The notes beneath the pieces were generated by a model. It was not told the DNA's origin. It ran no database searches and saw only the letters and a list, made by a program, of their open reading frames with translations. Of a DNA stretch of 64,000 nt, positions 1 to 9,141 are shown in pieces. The position numbers and the translations under genes are program-made. Each line of letters starts with the position of its first letter. Within the stretch, counting starts at the first letter, position 1. Origin of the DNA: Lachnoclostridium sp. (GTDB lineage Bacteria > Bacillota > Clostridia > Lachnospirales > Lachnospiraceae); NCBI GenBank assembly GCA_021770065.1, contig JAETRR010000006.1, positions 18,483 through 82,482 on the forward strand, written 5' to 3'.

Positions 1-2
1 TT

Positions 3-1514
3 TACGATACCTGCTGCAAGAAAAAAGCAATCAGTGAACAGCTTTATGCAGATCTGTTATCAGCAGTAACGGATCGGAAGAAAGCAGTTCAGAACGAGCA
101 GAATAAAATGCAGAAGCAACAGAAGCGCAGCAGCGTGCGCGCACGCCTGCAGGCTCTTCAGAAGGATTCCCCTATGATGCAGCTTATACGCAGAGTAAAG
201 GCCATGGAAAGCGGAGCGGCTCCGGACACTTCCGGCGTAAAGACGACTAAGACTGCAGGCCTTATGGACTGGCTCTCTGAGGACGTGCAGGAGGGCGTGA
301 ACTCGCTCATGGACACGAAAGAGACCGTGGAGGAAAGCGTAGAAGGCGGCGATCAAATGAAATCCTTTATCGAGGGTATTCAGACAGGAAGCGTGAAGGA
401 GGAAGACGGAGGCTTAAAGGAAAAAATTACCGACGGCATTGAGACCGTGAAAAATATTGCGGAAACCGTTCGTGATGTGGTGGATGCAATCCGGAATTTT
501 TCAAAGATGTCAAAGGAAAATAAGGAGGAAATGCTGGCAGACCTGATTTCAAACAGCATCAAAACGGCGCTGGACGCTTCGAAGTATATCGTGGATCTGA
601 TCAAAGATGTGCCGATTCTGGGAGGCATCATCGGCCTGATCAAAAATGCCATTACTTTTTTCCAGAAAGGTTTTGAGATCTATCACGCCGAAAAGCGTAA
701 AAAGGCTATGAAAGAAGCCCGGCACAGGCTGAAAGAAAAGATGTTAAAGCGCAGGGAAAAATATGCGGGGGATGAGGATCTGAAAGACATGGGGCTTTAT
801 ACCCAGGTTGAAAGGGGTGCGGACGGAGGCGCACATATGACAGCGGCTCAGAAAAAGCAGGACAAGAAAGACTACGGACGGGAAAGAAGAGGAATGGACG
901 GTCAGGCCGGCGGACAGAACCGGGATATTATGCGCCGGAATGCGGCGCGGCGGAAGGAAGACCCGGCAGCGAAAAAGGCATATTACGGAGCCAAGGCCCG
1001 GGAATCCCAGGCTCAGTACGATGAAATGAAGGAAGCGTCTTACCGAAGCAAAAATATTGTAAGAGAGGCCATTCTGGATATCATTCAGGAAGGGGTTTCC
1101 GTGGTGGAGAATATTGCCTCTTTTGTCCCCGGCGTGGGAACCGTCGTGAAGGCCGGGGCAAAAGCCGTCAATACGGGAACGGGACTGGGCAGAAAGGGAG
1201 CCGCCTGGATACACAGCAGCTGGAAAGAGTTTCGGAACAATCCCCGTTCTGAAACGAATAAGGCAAAATTCCGCGCAAAATATGCGGAAAATGTGTACAG
1301 CAGCCTGGCGGATGTCTCCCAGTTTGTCAACACAGACGGAGGCATTACCATTGATGATACAAAGCTTGATGAGGTAAAACGGGTCGAGGACAGTTATAAT
1401 TTTGCGGAGACACTCCTCGGCGGGGTGGGCGCCGATATGCCCGCCCTTATCAATTCAGAGTCCAAGGACGAGCTTCTTGACAATATGAGCGCTATGTTTG
1501 CCCGGGAGGGATAA
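3..1514 (+). CDS. C-terminal part of a large helical protein, possibly injection-system or effector related (partial)
   Basis: The reading frame is already open at the first bases of the window, so the true start lies to the left and about 503 residues are visible. The product is highly charged, rich in Lys, Glu and Ala, and mostly predicted helical. Two hydrophobic glycine-rich stretches are seen, one around VPILGGIIGLIKNAITFF and one around ENIASFVPGVGTVVKAGAK. They resemble the membrane-active or packing helices of secreted effectors and tape-measure-like proteins rather than standard transmembrane helices. No catalytic motif was recognised. Two genes downstream is a DUF4280 PAAR-like protein, so a link to a contractile injection system or polymorphic effector locus is inferred from context only. 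A Lys/Arg/Gln-rich linker lies in the middle of the visible part. Confidence 0.55.
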   Translation, partial: YDTCCKKKAISEQLYADLLSAVTDRKKAVQNEQNKMQKQQKRSSVRARLQALQKDSPMMQLIRRVKAMESGAAPDTSGVKTTKTAGLMDWLSEDVQEGVNSLMDTKETVEESVEGGDQMKSFIEGIQTGSVKEEDGGLKEKITDGIETVKNIAETVRDVVDAIRNFSKMSKENKEEMLADLISNSIKTALDASKYIVDLIKDVPILGGIIGLIKNAITFFQKGFEIYHAEKRKKAMKEARHRLKEKMLKRREKYAGDEDLKDMGLYTQVERGADGGAHMTAAQKKQDKKDYGRERRGMDGQAGGQNRDIMRRNAARRKEDPAAKKAYYGAKARESQAQYDEMKEASYRSKNIVREAILDIIQEGVSVVENIASFVPGVGTVVKAGAKAVNTGTGLGRKGAAWIHSSWKEFRNNPRSETNKAKFRAKYAENVYSSLADVSQFVNTDGGITIDDTKLDEVKRVEDSYNFAETLLGGVGADMPALINSESKDELLDNMSAMFAREG

Positions 1515-1523
1515 ATGTCAAGT

Positions 1524-1556
1524 TAGTGCCATCGCGCAGCGATTTAGAATAGGAGG
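1524..1556 (+). repeat. Dispersed hairpin-RBS element, copy 1
   Basis: A 33-base intergenic element starts TAGTGCC, forms the hairpin ATCGC-GCA-GCGAT (1531-1543), continues TTAGAAT and ends in the strong ribosome binding site AGGAGG (1551-1556), eight bases before the next start codon. A near-identical copy lies at 38947-38978 in front of an unrelated alcohol dehydrogenase gene. It therefore behaves as a dispersed unit that carries its own Shine-Dalgarno sequence. Confidence 0.75.
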
Positions 1557-1563
1557 AAAAGAA

Positions 1564-2091
1564 ATGACCAGGACCAAAATGCGAAAAGACATGGAGGCGC
1601 TTGCTGATTTCCTGGAAGATATAGGCTGGGATACACAGGTTTTGATAGAAAGTGTTTCCATCCCCACCTTGACGGCTTCCCTGGCTTTGGACGAGGATTA
1701 TGACGAGCTTCTTGTTTTTAATTATATTCCCATGAAAAAAGAGGACGCCGAGTTTACAAAGCTTCTACAGATTTACGGGAGAATTCCCCTGGATCTTCAT
1801 ACGCTGCCCCTGGAGGATGTTCACCTTCTGATGAACCGGATGAATCTTCTGACCACTTTCGGGCATTTTGTACTAATGCCAGAGGAGGAAAAGGAAGAGG
1901 GAGAGACGTATATGGGGCTTCGCTGCGTGCTGGGAATTCCCATGGAAGAGCTTCCGGACGAGGGTGTTATTGGAGAGACGGTGCTTCATATCACGCATTA
2001 CTGCCAGATTATGGAAAGCCTTCTCCTGGGACTTTTGACTGGAGAAAGCACGCTTGCAGAAACACTTGCTTCCATCGAAAGCAGATTGTAG
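1564..2091 (+). CDS. Small acidic protein of unknown function, possible chaperone or accessory of the PAAR-like gene
   Basis: A 175-residue acidic cytoplasmic protein with no signal peptide or membrane segment. The start at 1564 is chosen because AGGAGG sits eight bases upstream. The fold pattern (N-terminal helix, a strand with LTASLALDEDYDELLVFNYIP, then an amphipathic C-terminal helix) is reminiscent of small YbjN-like or type III/VI secretion chaperones, but I do not recognise a family with certainty. It is sandwiched between the large helical protein and the DUF4280 gene with short gaps, so it is probably cotranscribed with both. A chaperone or adaptor role for a secreted partner is inference only. 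Confidence 0.6.
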   Translation: MTRTKMRKDMEALADFLEDIGWDTQVLIESVSIPTLTASLALDEDYDELLVFNYIPMKKEDAEFTKLLQIYGRIPLDLHTLPLEDVHLLMNRMNLLTTFGHFVLMPEEEKEEGETYMGLRCVLGIPMEELPDEGVIGETVLHITHYCQIMESLLLGLLTGESTLAETLASIESRL

Positions 2092-2129
2092 AAAAGGAAA
2101 AGCAGAGGATAGACAAGGAGGAGAACAGG

Positions 2130-2516
2130 ATGGGATTCTGTGTCTGCGGAGGGGCCATGTGCGCCTGTTCCTTTGGAATGGCTCCGTCAGCGCTTATGGT
2201 AACGCCGGAAAATAAAGTGGTTTCCGCAATGCCGCTGGCTACGATCATGGATTACGTTGTTATGAAAAATGTGATGCCTTTTGGCATGTGCAGCTCTATG
2301 GCCAATCCGACGGTTGCAGCGGCCACGGCTGCGGCTTTGGGGGTTCTAACCCCCATGCCCTGTATGCCGGTAACAACGGCCCCATGGGCTCCCGGTTCCC
2401 CTGCTGTGCTGATTGGAAATAAGCCGGCCCTTACCCAGGCGTCCAAGCTCATATGCGCATGGGGAGGCGTGATACAGATTACAAATCCGGCTGTAACAAA
2501 TATTCAGGCTCCATAG
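2130..2516 (+). CDS. DUF4280 PAAR-like domain protein
   Basis: The 128-residue product is glycine-, proline- and cysteine-rich and starts with a cysteine cluster (CVCGGAMCACSFG). It continues with the hallmark DUF4280 segments MPFGMCSSMANPTVAAATAA, GVLTPMPC and PGSPAVLIGNKPAL. DUF4280 proteins are compact beta-prism proteins related to PAAR tips, which cap the spike of contractile injection and type VI-like systems or carry effectors. The gene is preceded by AAGGAGGAGA at 2115 and has the full family length. No sheath, tube or baseplate gene is visible in this window, so the rest of such a system would have to lie to the left. Confidence 0.85.
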   Translation: MGFCVCGGAMCACSFGMAPSALMVTPENKVVSAMPLATIMDYVVMKNVMPFGMCSSMANPTVAAATAAALGVLTPMPCMPVTTAPWAPGSPAVLIGNKPALTQASKLICAWGGVIQITNPAVTNIQAP

Positions 2517-2557
2517 CCGGTAACAGGATTTTGAAAAGGAAAGAGAGGAAACAAGGG

Positions 2558-4258
2558 ATGAAAAAGCGGAAAATAGGGCTGCGTGTAAAGTTTACGCTTT
2601 TATTTATACTATTTGCCGCTGTAGTCATGACGACGGTAAGCCTGGTTACCTACAAGAATTATGAGGAAGCCATGATGAAAAAATATGCGGACGAGGCCGT
2701 ATCCGTTGCAAGGCTGGCAGCTTCTTTCCTGGATGGGGAGGAAATGATCCGTTACGGAAAAACTTTGACGGAGGATGAGGAATATAAACGCCTGGAGGCT
2801 CTGCTTGACAACATCAAGGAGCAGACAGGCGTGGCATATTTGTATGTGATGATGCCGGTTTCCGAGGATAACATGGTTTACATATTCGATGCCGGAACCC
2901 AGGAGGAAAAAGATTCCGGAAAGGTAGTTTATCTTGGATGGGTAGGGCTTTATGATGATAATTTCCTTTCTGCCAAGGAAGCGATGGCTACAGGCGAGCC
3001 AAGCATGAAGCTGGAAGAGACAAACACGGAGCTCGGAAACCTGGCTTCTGCTTATGTGCCCATTAAGGATGATGAGGGCGTCCCGGCGGCCTTTGTGGGC
3101 GTGGACTTCAGCATGGAAGAGATCCATAGCTTCTTGAACAGCAGCCTGGAGGAGCTTCTTAAGATTATGGCTGTTACGGTTCTTGTATGCGCCCTGCTGC
3201 TGCTGGGACTTGTCTACGGCCAGATTATTTCTCCTATACGGCTTCTGAAGGAAAAGGTTGAAGTGATGATGGAAGGAGAATTGGGCGTACAGGTTCCCGT
3301 AAAGAGAAGGGATGAAATCGGGGAGATTATGGATGCCTTTAACCGGATGTCCGCCCACATAGGGAACCATATTAAAGAAGTTACAAAGCTGAATCAAGGC
3401 TATTATAAGTTTGTTCCCTCTGTGATTTTCCGGCTGCTGAATAAGAAAAGTGTTACGGAAATCCAGCTGGGGGATCACAACAATGTACCGCTGGAAATTC
3501 TGAGCATGCAGGTGAACGGCTTTGAGGAAAGTGCCAGAAGAATGAACCCGGGAGAACTGTTTGCCTATGTGAACCGCATTTACGGCATCAGTGTTCCGGT
3601 TATCCTGGAACATCAGGGTGTTATTGAAAACTATTTTAACAGCGGATTTCGCGCTATCTATACGAAACCCGGAAAGAATGCCCTGGAGAGCGCCATTGAT
3701 ATCTGCCAGAAGCTGAACGAAGAGAAGAGGAGGGAGAAGCAGGGGACAGAATTCGGAAAAACGGAGATTGCTTTCGGTATTTCCAGAGGAACTGTGATCC
3801 TGGGCATCGTAGGCCATGACAGACGGCTTGCGTCTGTTGCTATGTCTGAGCAGATTTCGGTAATGGAATATTTAAGGAGCATTGCCGGGAAATACCGGGC
3901 GCAGATTCTGATAACAGGCACGGCGGCGGAGGCAGTCCCGGATTTTGAGACGAGGTACCGCTCCCGTTACCTGGGGCTTCTTCATATCAGCGCCGCGGAT
4001 TCTCTGGAGAGAATTTACGATGTATATGACGGGGATGAGGACGCTGTCAGGGAAATGAAGGAGCAGACAAAGGAGCTGTTTGAAAAGGGCGTGAATCTTT
4101 TTATCCGCCAGCAGTTTTACGATGCCAGAGGCTGCTTTGTGGAGATACTGAAGATCTCTCAGATGGATTATGCGGCCAGGGAATATCTGTATCTGTGCAA
4201 TCAGTATCAAAACCGGGAGGAGACCTCCGATATTGATATTTATTTTGAGGATTTATAG
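2558..4258 (+). CDS. Membrane sensor with HAMP and degenerate class III nucleotide cyclase domain
   Basis: The start is set at 2558 (AGAGGAAA upstream), because the longer frame overlaps the previous gene; this gives 566 residues. The order is TM helix about 12-32, an extracytoplasmic sensor domain to about 190, a second TM (MAVTVLVCALLLLGLVYG), a HAMP segment (ISPIRLLKEKVEVMMEGELG), then a domain aligning with class III adenylate/guanylate cyclases, and a C-terminal helical TPR-like tail. Both catalytic metal-binding aspartates appear lost: the usual FADIxGFT reads SMQVNGFE, and the usual IGDAxMA reads FNSGFRA. The protein is therefore probably a pseudo-cyclase that transmits a signal by conformation. 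It lies 28 bases before the first DUF2156 gene and probably shares its transcript. Confidence 0.75.
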   Translation: MKKRKIGLRVKFTLLFILFAAVVMTTVSLVTYKNYEEAMMKKYADEAVSVARLAASFLDGEEMIRYGKTLTEDEEYKRLEALLDNIKEQTGVAYLYVMMPVSEDNMVYIFDAGTQEEKDSGKVVYLGWVGLYDDNFLSAKEAMATGEPSMKLEETNTELGNLASAYVPIKDDEGVPAAFVGVDFSMEEIHSFLNSSLEELLKIMAVTVLVCALLLLGLVYGQIISPIRLLKEKVEVMMEGELGVQVPVKRRDEIGEIMDAFNRMSAHIGNHIKEVTKLNQGYYKFVPSVIFRLLNKKSVTEIQLGDHNNVPLEILSMQVNGFEESARRMNPGELFAYVNRIYGISVPVILEHQGVIENYFNSGFRAIYTKPGKNALESAIDICQKLNEEKRREKQGTEFGKTEIAFGISRGTVILGIVGHDRRLASVAMSEQISVMEYLRSIAGKYRAQILITGTAAEAVPDFETRYRSRYLGLLHISAADSLERIYDVYDGDEDAVREMKEQTKELFEKGVNLFIRQQFYDARGCFVEILKISQMDYAAREYLYLCNQYQNREETSDIDIYFEDL

Positions 4259-4286
4259 TATTTGTGCAAAGGAGTAACCGGAAACA

Positions 4287-5201
4287 ATGAAACAGTTTCA
4301 GAAATTAACGGCCGGGCAGAAGGAGGCCTATGACCGAAAAGCAAGGGAGCTTTCCGGCATACTTCCCTCTACTCTGTATTTTGAGAGCGTTTATGCCTGG
4401 AGCCATACATGCCGCCCTTTTTTTCGTGAAATAGATAATTATTACTGCATCCTTCTGGAGGATGAAAGCTGTATGGAACGGTACTATTACATGCCTCTGG
4501 GTACATACGAGCAGAAGTCTTTTCAGATAGTCATTGATAAGCTCATGGCGGGAGAGTGTAAAACACCGGGACAGCTTCGTTTTCGGGATGTGGGGGAGGC
4601 ACAGCTCCCCTTTTTCCAAAAGCTTACCGGGTATGAGGTAAATACAGAGGATAACCGGGGGGATGCGGATTATATTTTTACAGCAAAGGAATTTAGAAAC
4701 ACGCTGGAAAGCCAGGAATTCCGGTATAACAGAAATTATTTTCTGCGCAGGCAGGCTTCCCGGTGCCGTCCTATTGACAGCGCGGATGGGAAGAATATCA
4801 GAACGCTTCTGAAGGAGGCGTACTGCAGGTATCACATCTGTTCTGACTGCAGTAACGGCTGCCTGATAAGAAGCATAGATCTTTTTCTTGAGCAGCAGAA
4901 GACAATGGACTGGGAAGGGCTGGAGGTATATGCGGAAGGGATTCTCGCGGCTTATGTGGTCTGCGTTCCCTGGAAGGATACCTTAATGGTTCTTTTTAAG
5001 AAAACGCTGCGGGGATACAGGGGGCTGGATGAATATCTCCATATGGAGATGCTGGATCGGTTCCAGAAGGATATGGCATATATCAATTATACAGAGGATA
5101 TGGGGCTGTACGGTCTCAGAAAATATAAAGAAAAGTGGGGGGCTTATCAGCTGAATCACAGGTACAGAGTTACTGTCCGCACAAGGGAGGAAAAGAAATG
5201 A
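4287..5201 (+). CDS. DUF2156 protein (phosphatidylglycerol lysyltransferase C-terminal-like)
   Basis: This 304-residue soluble protein belongs to the GNAT-like DUF2156 family, the catalytic half of MprF-type aminoacyl-phosphatidylglycerol synthases. It shows the arrangement seen in stand-alone members: an N-terminal acyltransferase lobe with FRDVGEAQLPFFQKLTG, a basic stretch FRYNRNYFLRRQASR, and a second lobe ending in NYTEDMGLYGLRKYKEKWGA. The fold usually transfers an amino acid from aminoacyl-tRNA to a lipid or peptide. The substrate here is unknown. The stop overlaps the next start (ATGA at 5198), indicating translational coupling to the MFS fusion. A second DUF2156 gene follows that one. 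Confidence 0.75.
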   Translation: MKQFQKLTAGQKEAYDRKARELSGILPSTLYFESVYAWSHTCRPFFREIDNYYCILLEDESCMERYYYMPLGTYEQKSFQIVIDKLMAGECKTPGQLRFRDVGEAQLPFFQKLTGYEVNTEDNRGDADYIFTAKEFRNTLESQEFRYNRNYFLRRQASRCRPIDSADGKNIRTLLKEAYCRYHICSDCSNGCLIRSIDLFLEQQKTMDWEGLEVYAEGILAAYVVCVPWKDTLMVLFKKTLRGYRGLDEYLHMEMLDRFQKDMAYINYTEDMGLYGLRKYKEKWGAYQLNHRYRVTVRTREEKK

Positions 5202-8176
5202 AAAGAAATCAGAAAATAGGACTTGTGTTAACTCTGATTCTGGGGCTTATAGTATGTCTGAATTATAAAAAGCTGGGGGTAAACCCTCTGGAGCCGGTGA
5301 CCGTCGATACGCCGTCGATGGTTCTGAACCAGACGGACGGAGGAAAGATCGTAACGGATCGCTCCGGCAAACGGTTTTATAAGGTCAATGCAGACGGAAC
5401 GATTGCATATATGGCCTCGGGAGCCCGCAATAGCAAAGAGTTTTATGAGGTAAAGCAGATGGTGACAGATGGGGACGGAAGTATCTATCTGCTGGACGTC
5501 CACCGGAGCGGAAGCCGTAAGGTAGAGCTGGAGCGTATCTTAAAATATAGCCCTGACGGAACGTATGAAGCGTGTATTACGGAGATTTCCTATGGGGAAA
5601 CGGATCTGGTTTATAAAAACAGGATTAACCGGCTCGCCATACTGGATGGGAAGCCTGCCTGGTTCCAATTCACGGACGGGGGCTTTTCCCTGATGTCACA
5701 GGAGGGAGAAAACGAGTTTTTCCCCTATGAGGATGCGGAGAACCTTCTCGTGGATTTTGCCGTAAATCCTGTAGATCAGAGTTTTTCTTATCTGACTAAG
5801 ACGGGTGAGATCTATACCCGGAATGAGAGCGGAGATTTTAAAAGAATCTACTCTGTAGAAGGAAAGGAAGGGCATTGGATTCCCTGGTACATGTCTTACG
5901 GAAAAGACGGGGGGCTTTACTGCGCAGATATCGGAAAGAGAGCCGTCTACCGGATTGAGGAAGGGCAGGAGATAAGCCTTGTGATGACCAACTATTCCAA
6001 TGAATACACAGAGATTCCTTCCGCAGAAGAGATCCGCTCTTATCCTATTTTTTACACGCTGGATATGGGGGAACAGCTTCTGACCACAGACGGCTATGGA
6101 GTTGTGGCGGCTCCGGCAGAAGACACAGGAATCGGAGAAGTCATCTATGAGACAGAGTATCCGTTGTCCATGAGCCTCCGGGTTATTTCCGCCCTCGTGT
6201 GGGGGGCGGCAGTTTTGCTGGCGCTGCTGCTGCTTCTGGGCGCTTTTCTTGGAATTGTACATTTGATGAAAAGTGAGAACGGCAATGCGAAAATCGTGGC
6301 AGGCCTTCTTCTTGCCACAGTGGTGATTATTGCCCTGTTTTCCATGATTATTCTCCGGGACTGGAATAACCGGATGACAGAGGAGATGACAAAGAGGACC
6401 CAGAGCGTCTCCGGCCTTGCGGCTCAGCTGATACCCGGCGACAGTATGAAGGAGATAGACTCCATTGGCGATTACGTGAGCAGCGAATATCAGGAAATCC
6501 GCCATATTATGCGGAGCATGTTTGTAACGGACAATGCCTCCATGGATGATCTCTACTGTACCATCTACCGTATCCAGGACGGCATGATTACGGCCATGTA
6601 TACCATTGAGGATTATGTGGGAGCCGTCTATCCCTATGACTGGCCCTTTGAGGGTTCGGACGAGCAGTGGATGCTGGAAAATAAGGAACAGCTTACCTAC
6701 ACAGGGCTTGCTGCCAGCGAAGGAAGCTTTATTTTTACCAATTCACCGATTCTGGATTCGGAGGGAAATGCTGTGGGAATCCTGGAGGTCGGGACAAGTC
6801 TGTACAGCTTCCAGCAGGAAAACCGGCAGGTGATCGTGGAAATTGTGATAAGCGCCCTTGCGATTGCTGTGGCGGGCATCTTCATCGTGTTTGAGCTTCT
6901 CGTATTCGGGAGCGGCTTCAGGAAGCTTGGGAAAGGCTGGCGGAGCTTCAAAGCGCTGCAGGGGAGGGAAATCCCTGCGGATGTGCTCCGTCTGCTGGTA
7001 TTTGTTATATTTTTTGCCACCAATATGCCGAAGGGATTTCTTCCCATTTATATCATCAATGCGGCCAAGACAGAGGAGGTATTCGGGCTTTCTCCGGCCA
7101 TGCTGGTGTCCATAGCCCTTTCCGCGGAGGTGTTTTTCGGGGCGCTTTTGTCTTTCGGCGGAAATTTTGTGATTCACCGAATGGGGAGAAGAAGGGCTGC
7201 GCTTTTTGGAAGCTTTCTCTTTGCAGGCGGTTTAAGCATCCGTGCTCTTATCCCTACAATCGTGTCTTTTATTGCGGGAAATGCCGTTATGGGCGCCGGC
7301 TGGGGAATCCTTCTTCTGATTGTACAGATTATGATTGCGGAAAAGAACGAAGAAGAAAAGGCCGACGGCTTTACCGGGTATACGGCGGCATCCTTAAGCG
7401 GGATGAACTGCGGCGTTGTATTCGGCGCATTTCTTGTAAACTGGCTGAGCCACAGGGCGGTTCTGAGTGTAATCGGCCTTATAAGCTGTACAACTCTCTT
7501 GTTTAGCTATATATTTATCTATGACGGGGCAAATGACAGGGTAAAAACGGAAAAGAAAGAAGAGAGCCAGATGTCTCCTCTGCGGTTTATCTTTTCGCCC
7601 AGAGTGTTCTTCTATTTCATCGGAATTGTAATCCCTGTGGTGGCAGCCGGCTACTTCCTGGCCTACCTGTATCCGCTGATGGGAGAGGAGTTTGGAATTT
7701 CCGAGACGAATATCGGTTATTCCTACCTGCTGAACGGAATCTGTATCGTATTCCTGGGAGCGGTGCTTACAAAGATGCTGATGAGAAAGATTAGCAAAAA
7801 GGGAATTCTTGTTACGGCGGCCCTGCTGTATGCAGCGGCGTTTTTCCTGGTTTCCGCATATCCCGGCGTCCTTACGCTTCTGGCATCTCTGATTCTTCTG
7901 GGAATATCAGACAGCTATGGCCTGCCCATGCAGTCTACATATTATACGGATTTGCCGGAGGTGCAGAGATACGGCTATGACAGGGCTATGGGCATGTACA
8001 GCCTTTTTGAAAACATGTCGCAGGTGCTGGGCTCCTTCCTCTTTGGTATTATCTATGTAAACGGGACAGGTACAGGGCTTTTCTATGCAGGCACTGTTCT
8101 TCTTGTACTGGCCGCCCTGTTTTATCTCACAGGAAGAAAGAATGCAAAAGGGGAGAAGTATGGAGATTCGTTTTAA
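5198..8176 (+). CDS. Giant sensor-MFS fusion: extracytoplasmic propeller-like and Cache-like domains joined to an MFS transporter
   Basis: The start at 5198 follows AAGGGAGGAAAA and overlaps the upstream stop; the product has 992 residues. N to C: a TM anchor (about 8-22); an extracytoplasmic domain of about 300 residues with repeated DGDGSIYLLD / KDGGLYCAD turns typical of beta-propellers; two TM helices (about 338-395); a roughly 160-residue extracytoplasmic sensor resembling a single Cache domain; another TM; then a 12-TM major facilitator domain (about 615-985) with the loop HRMGRRRAALFG matching the MFS motif A. A transporter with two large external domains is unusual. It is flanked on both sides by DUF2156 genes, so lipid flipping coupled to sensing is one inference. 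Confidence 0.75.
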   Translation: MKRNQKIGLVLTLILGLIVCLNYKKLGVNPLEPVTVDTPSMVLNQTDGGKIVTDRSGKRFYKVNADGTIAYMASGARNSKEFYEVKQMVTDGDGSIYLLDVHRSGSRKVELERILKYSPDGTYEACITEISYGETDLVYKNRINRLAILDGKPAWFQFTDGGFSLMSQEGENEFFPYEDAENLLVDFAVNPVDQSFSYLTKTGEIYTRNESGDFKRIYSVEGKEGHWIPWYMSYGKDGGLYCADIGKRAVYRIEEGQEISLVMTNYSNEYTEIPSAEEIRSYPIFYTLDMGEQLLTTDGYGVVAAPAEDTGIGEVIYETEYPLSMSLRVISALVWGAAVLLALLLLLGAFLGIVHLMKSENGNAKIVAGLLLATVVIIALFSMIILRDWNNRMTEEMTKRTQSVSGLAAQLIPGDSMKEIDSIGDYVSSEYQEIRHIMRSMFVTDNASMDDLYCTIYRIQDGMITAMYTIEDYVGAVYPYDWPFEGSDEQWMLENKEQLTYTGLAASEGSFIFTNSPILDSEGNAVGILEVGTSLYSFQQENRQVIVEIVISALAIAVAGIFIVFELLVFGSGFRKLGKGWRSFKALQGREIPADVLRLLVFVIFFATNMPKGFLPIYIINAAKTEEVFGLSPAMLVSIALSAEVFFGALLSFGGNFVIHRMGRRRAALFGSFLFAGGLSIRALIPTIVSFIAGNAVMGAGWGILLLIVQIMIAEKNEEEKADGFTGYTAASLSGMNCGVVFGAFLVNWLSHRAVLSVIGLISCTTLLFSYIFIYDGANDRVKTEKKEESQMSPLRFIFSPRVFFYFIGIVIPVVAAGYFLAYLYPLMGEEFGISETNIGYSYLLNGICIVFLGAVLTKMLMRKISKKGILVTAALLYAAAFFLVSAYPGVLTLLASLILLGISDSYGLPMQSTYYTDLPEVQRYGYDRAMGMYSLFENMSQVLGSFLFGIIYVNGTGTGLFYAGTVLLVLAALFYLTGRKNAKGEKYGDSF

Positions 8177-9074
8177 ACACCCGAGGCTTGAGGACCGGGA
8201 TCTGATTAACAGTTATTTACGATATTCGAATAAGCGAAGCTGTGAAATGACCTTTGCCAGCCTTTATCTGTGGTCGGGACATTATAACACGGGGTTTGCG
8301 GTGGTGGAGGATATGCTGGTTCTGGGAAAAACCTCCGGCGCAGCCGCGTTCTCCATGCCTGCCGGGCCGGCCGACACAAAGAAGACCCTTGATACCCTGA
8401 TGGCATACTGTGAGGAAAAGGGGATGCCTTTCCGGCTTTACGATGTGACAAAGGAGGACTTTGCACGGCTTGAGGAGTTCTATCCGGGAATGCTTGAGAT
8501 AACTTATGACAGGGATTATGCCGACTATGTGTACGAGGCGGAGAAGCTCAGAACCCTGTCGGGGAAAAAATACCACGGGAAAAAGAATCATATCAATAAG
8601 TTTAAGGCCCTTTATCCGGACTGGAGCTATGAGCCCATTACAAAGGAAAATGCGGCGGAATGCGCCGGACTGGCCCATGTCTGGGGAGAGCAGAAAGGTT
8701 ATGGGGATGACGGGGAAATGCAGGCGGAGCTCTGCGTGGCTCTCAATTTCCTGCGGCTCTTTGAAGAACTTGAGATGCGGGGCGGAATCCTGCGGGTAAA
8801 CGGAAAGATTGCAGCATTTACAATCGGAGAGCCGGCGGCAAACCCGGATACGCTGCTGGTGCATGTTGAGAAGGCGCTTGCGGATGTGCAGGGAGCCTAT
8901 GCGATGATCAGCCAGCAGTTTGCGGAGCATGAGGGGGCGGATTTTAACTATCTGAACCGAGAGGAGGACGTAGGGGATGAGGGGTTAAGGCAGTCCAAAA
9001 TGTCATACAGACCGGCATTTTTAATTGAAAAAGGGATCGTAAGAAAATCAACAGACTGCGCATATGAAATTTAA
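8160..9074 (+). CDS. Second DUF2156 protein (phosphatidylglycerol lysyltransferase C-terminal-like)
   Basis: The 304-residue protein starts at 8160 inside the end of the MFS fusion gene, with AAGGGGAGAAG just upstream. It shows the classical DUF2156 layout: N-terminal CEMTFASLYLWSGHYNTGFA, the basic stretch LSGKKYHGKKNHINKFKALY, and the C-terminal FNYLNREEDVGDEGLRQSK, which matches the acyl-acceptor and nucleotide-binding end of this GNAT-like fold. It is divergent from the first copy at 4287, so this is an old paralogue pair and not a recent duplication. It ends the operon; the next gene has its own likely promoter at about 9078-9106. Confidence 0.8.
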   Translation: MEIRFKHPRLEDRDLINSYLRYSNKRSCEMTFASLYLWSGHYNTGFAVVEDMLVLGKTSGAAAFSMPAGPADTKKTLDTLMAYCEEKGMPFRLYDVTKEDFARLEEFYPGMLEITYDRDYADYVYEAEKLRTLSGKKYHGKKNHINKFKALYPDWSYEPITKENAAECAGLAHVWGEQKGYGDDGEMQAELCVALNFLRLFEELEMRGGILRVNGKIAAFTIGEPAANPDTLLVHVEKALADVQGAYAMISQQFAEHEGADFNYLNREEDVGDEGLRQSKMSYRPAFLIEKGIVRKSTDCAYEI

Positions 9075-9077
9075 CAG

Positions 9078-9106
9078 TTTTCATAACCGCAATTTTTTGA
9101 TAAAAT
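9078..9106 (+). promoter_or_regulatory. Likely sigma-A promoter for the DHH gene
   Basis: A weak -35 TTTTCA (9078-9083) and a good -10 TAAAAT (9101-9106) are separated by 17 bases, in an A/T-rich gap 36 bases before the start codon. Confidence 0.4.
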
Positions 9107-9141
9107 AAGAAAATATTTTAAATGGAGACAGGGGGAATTTT

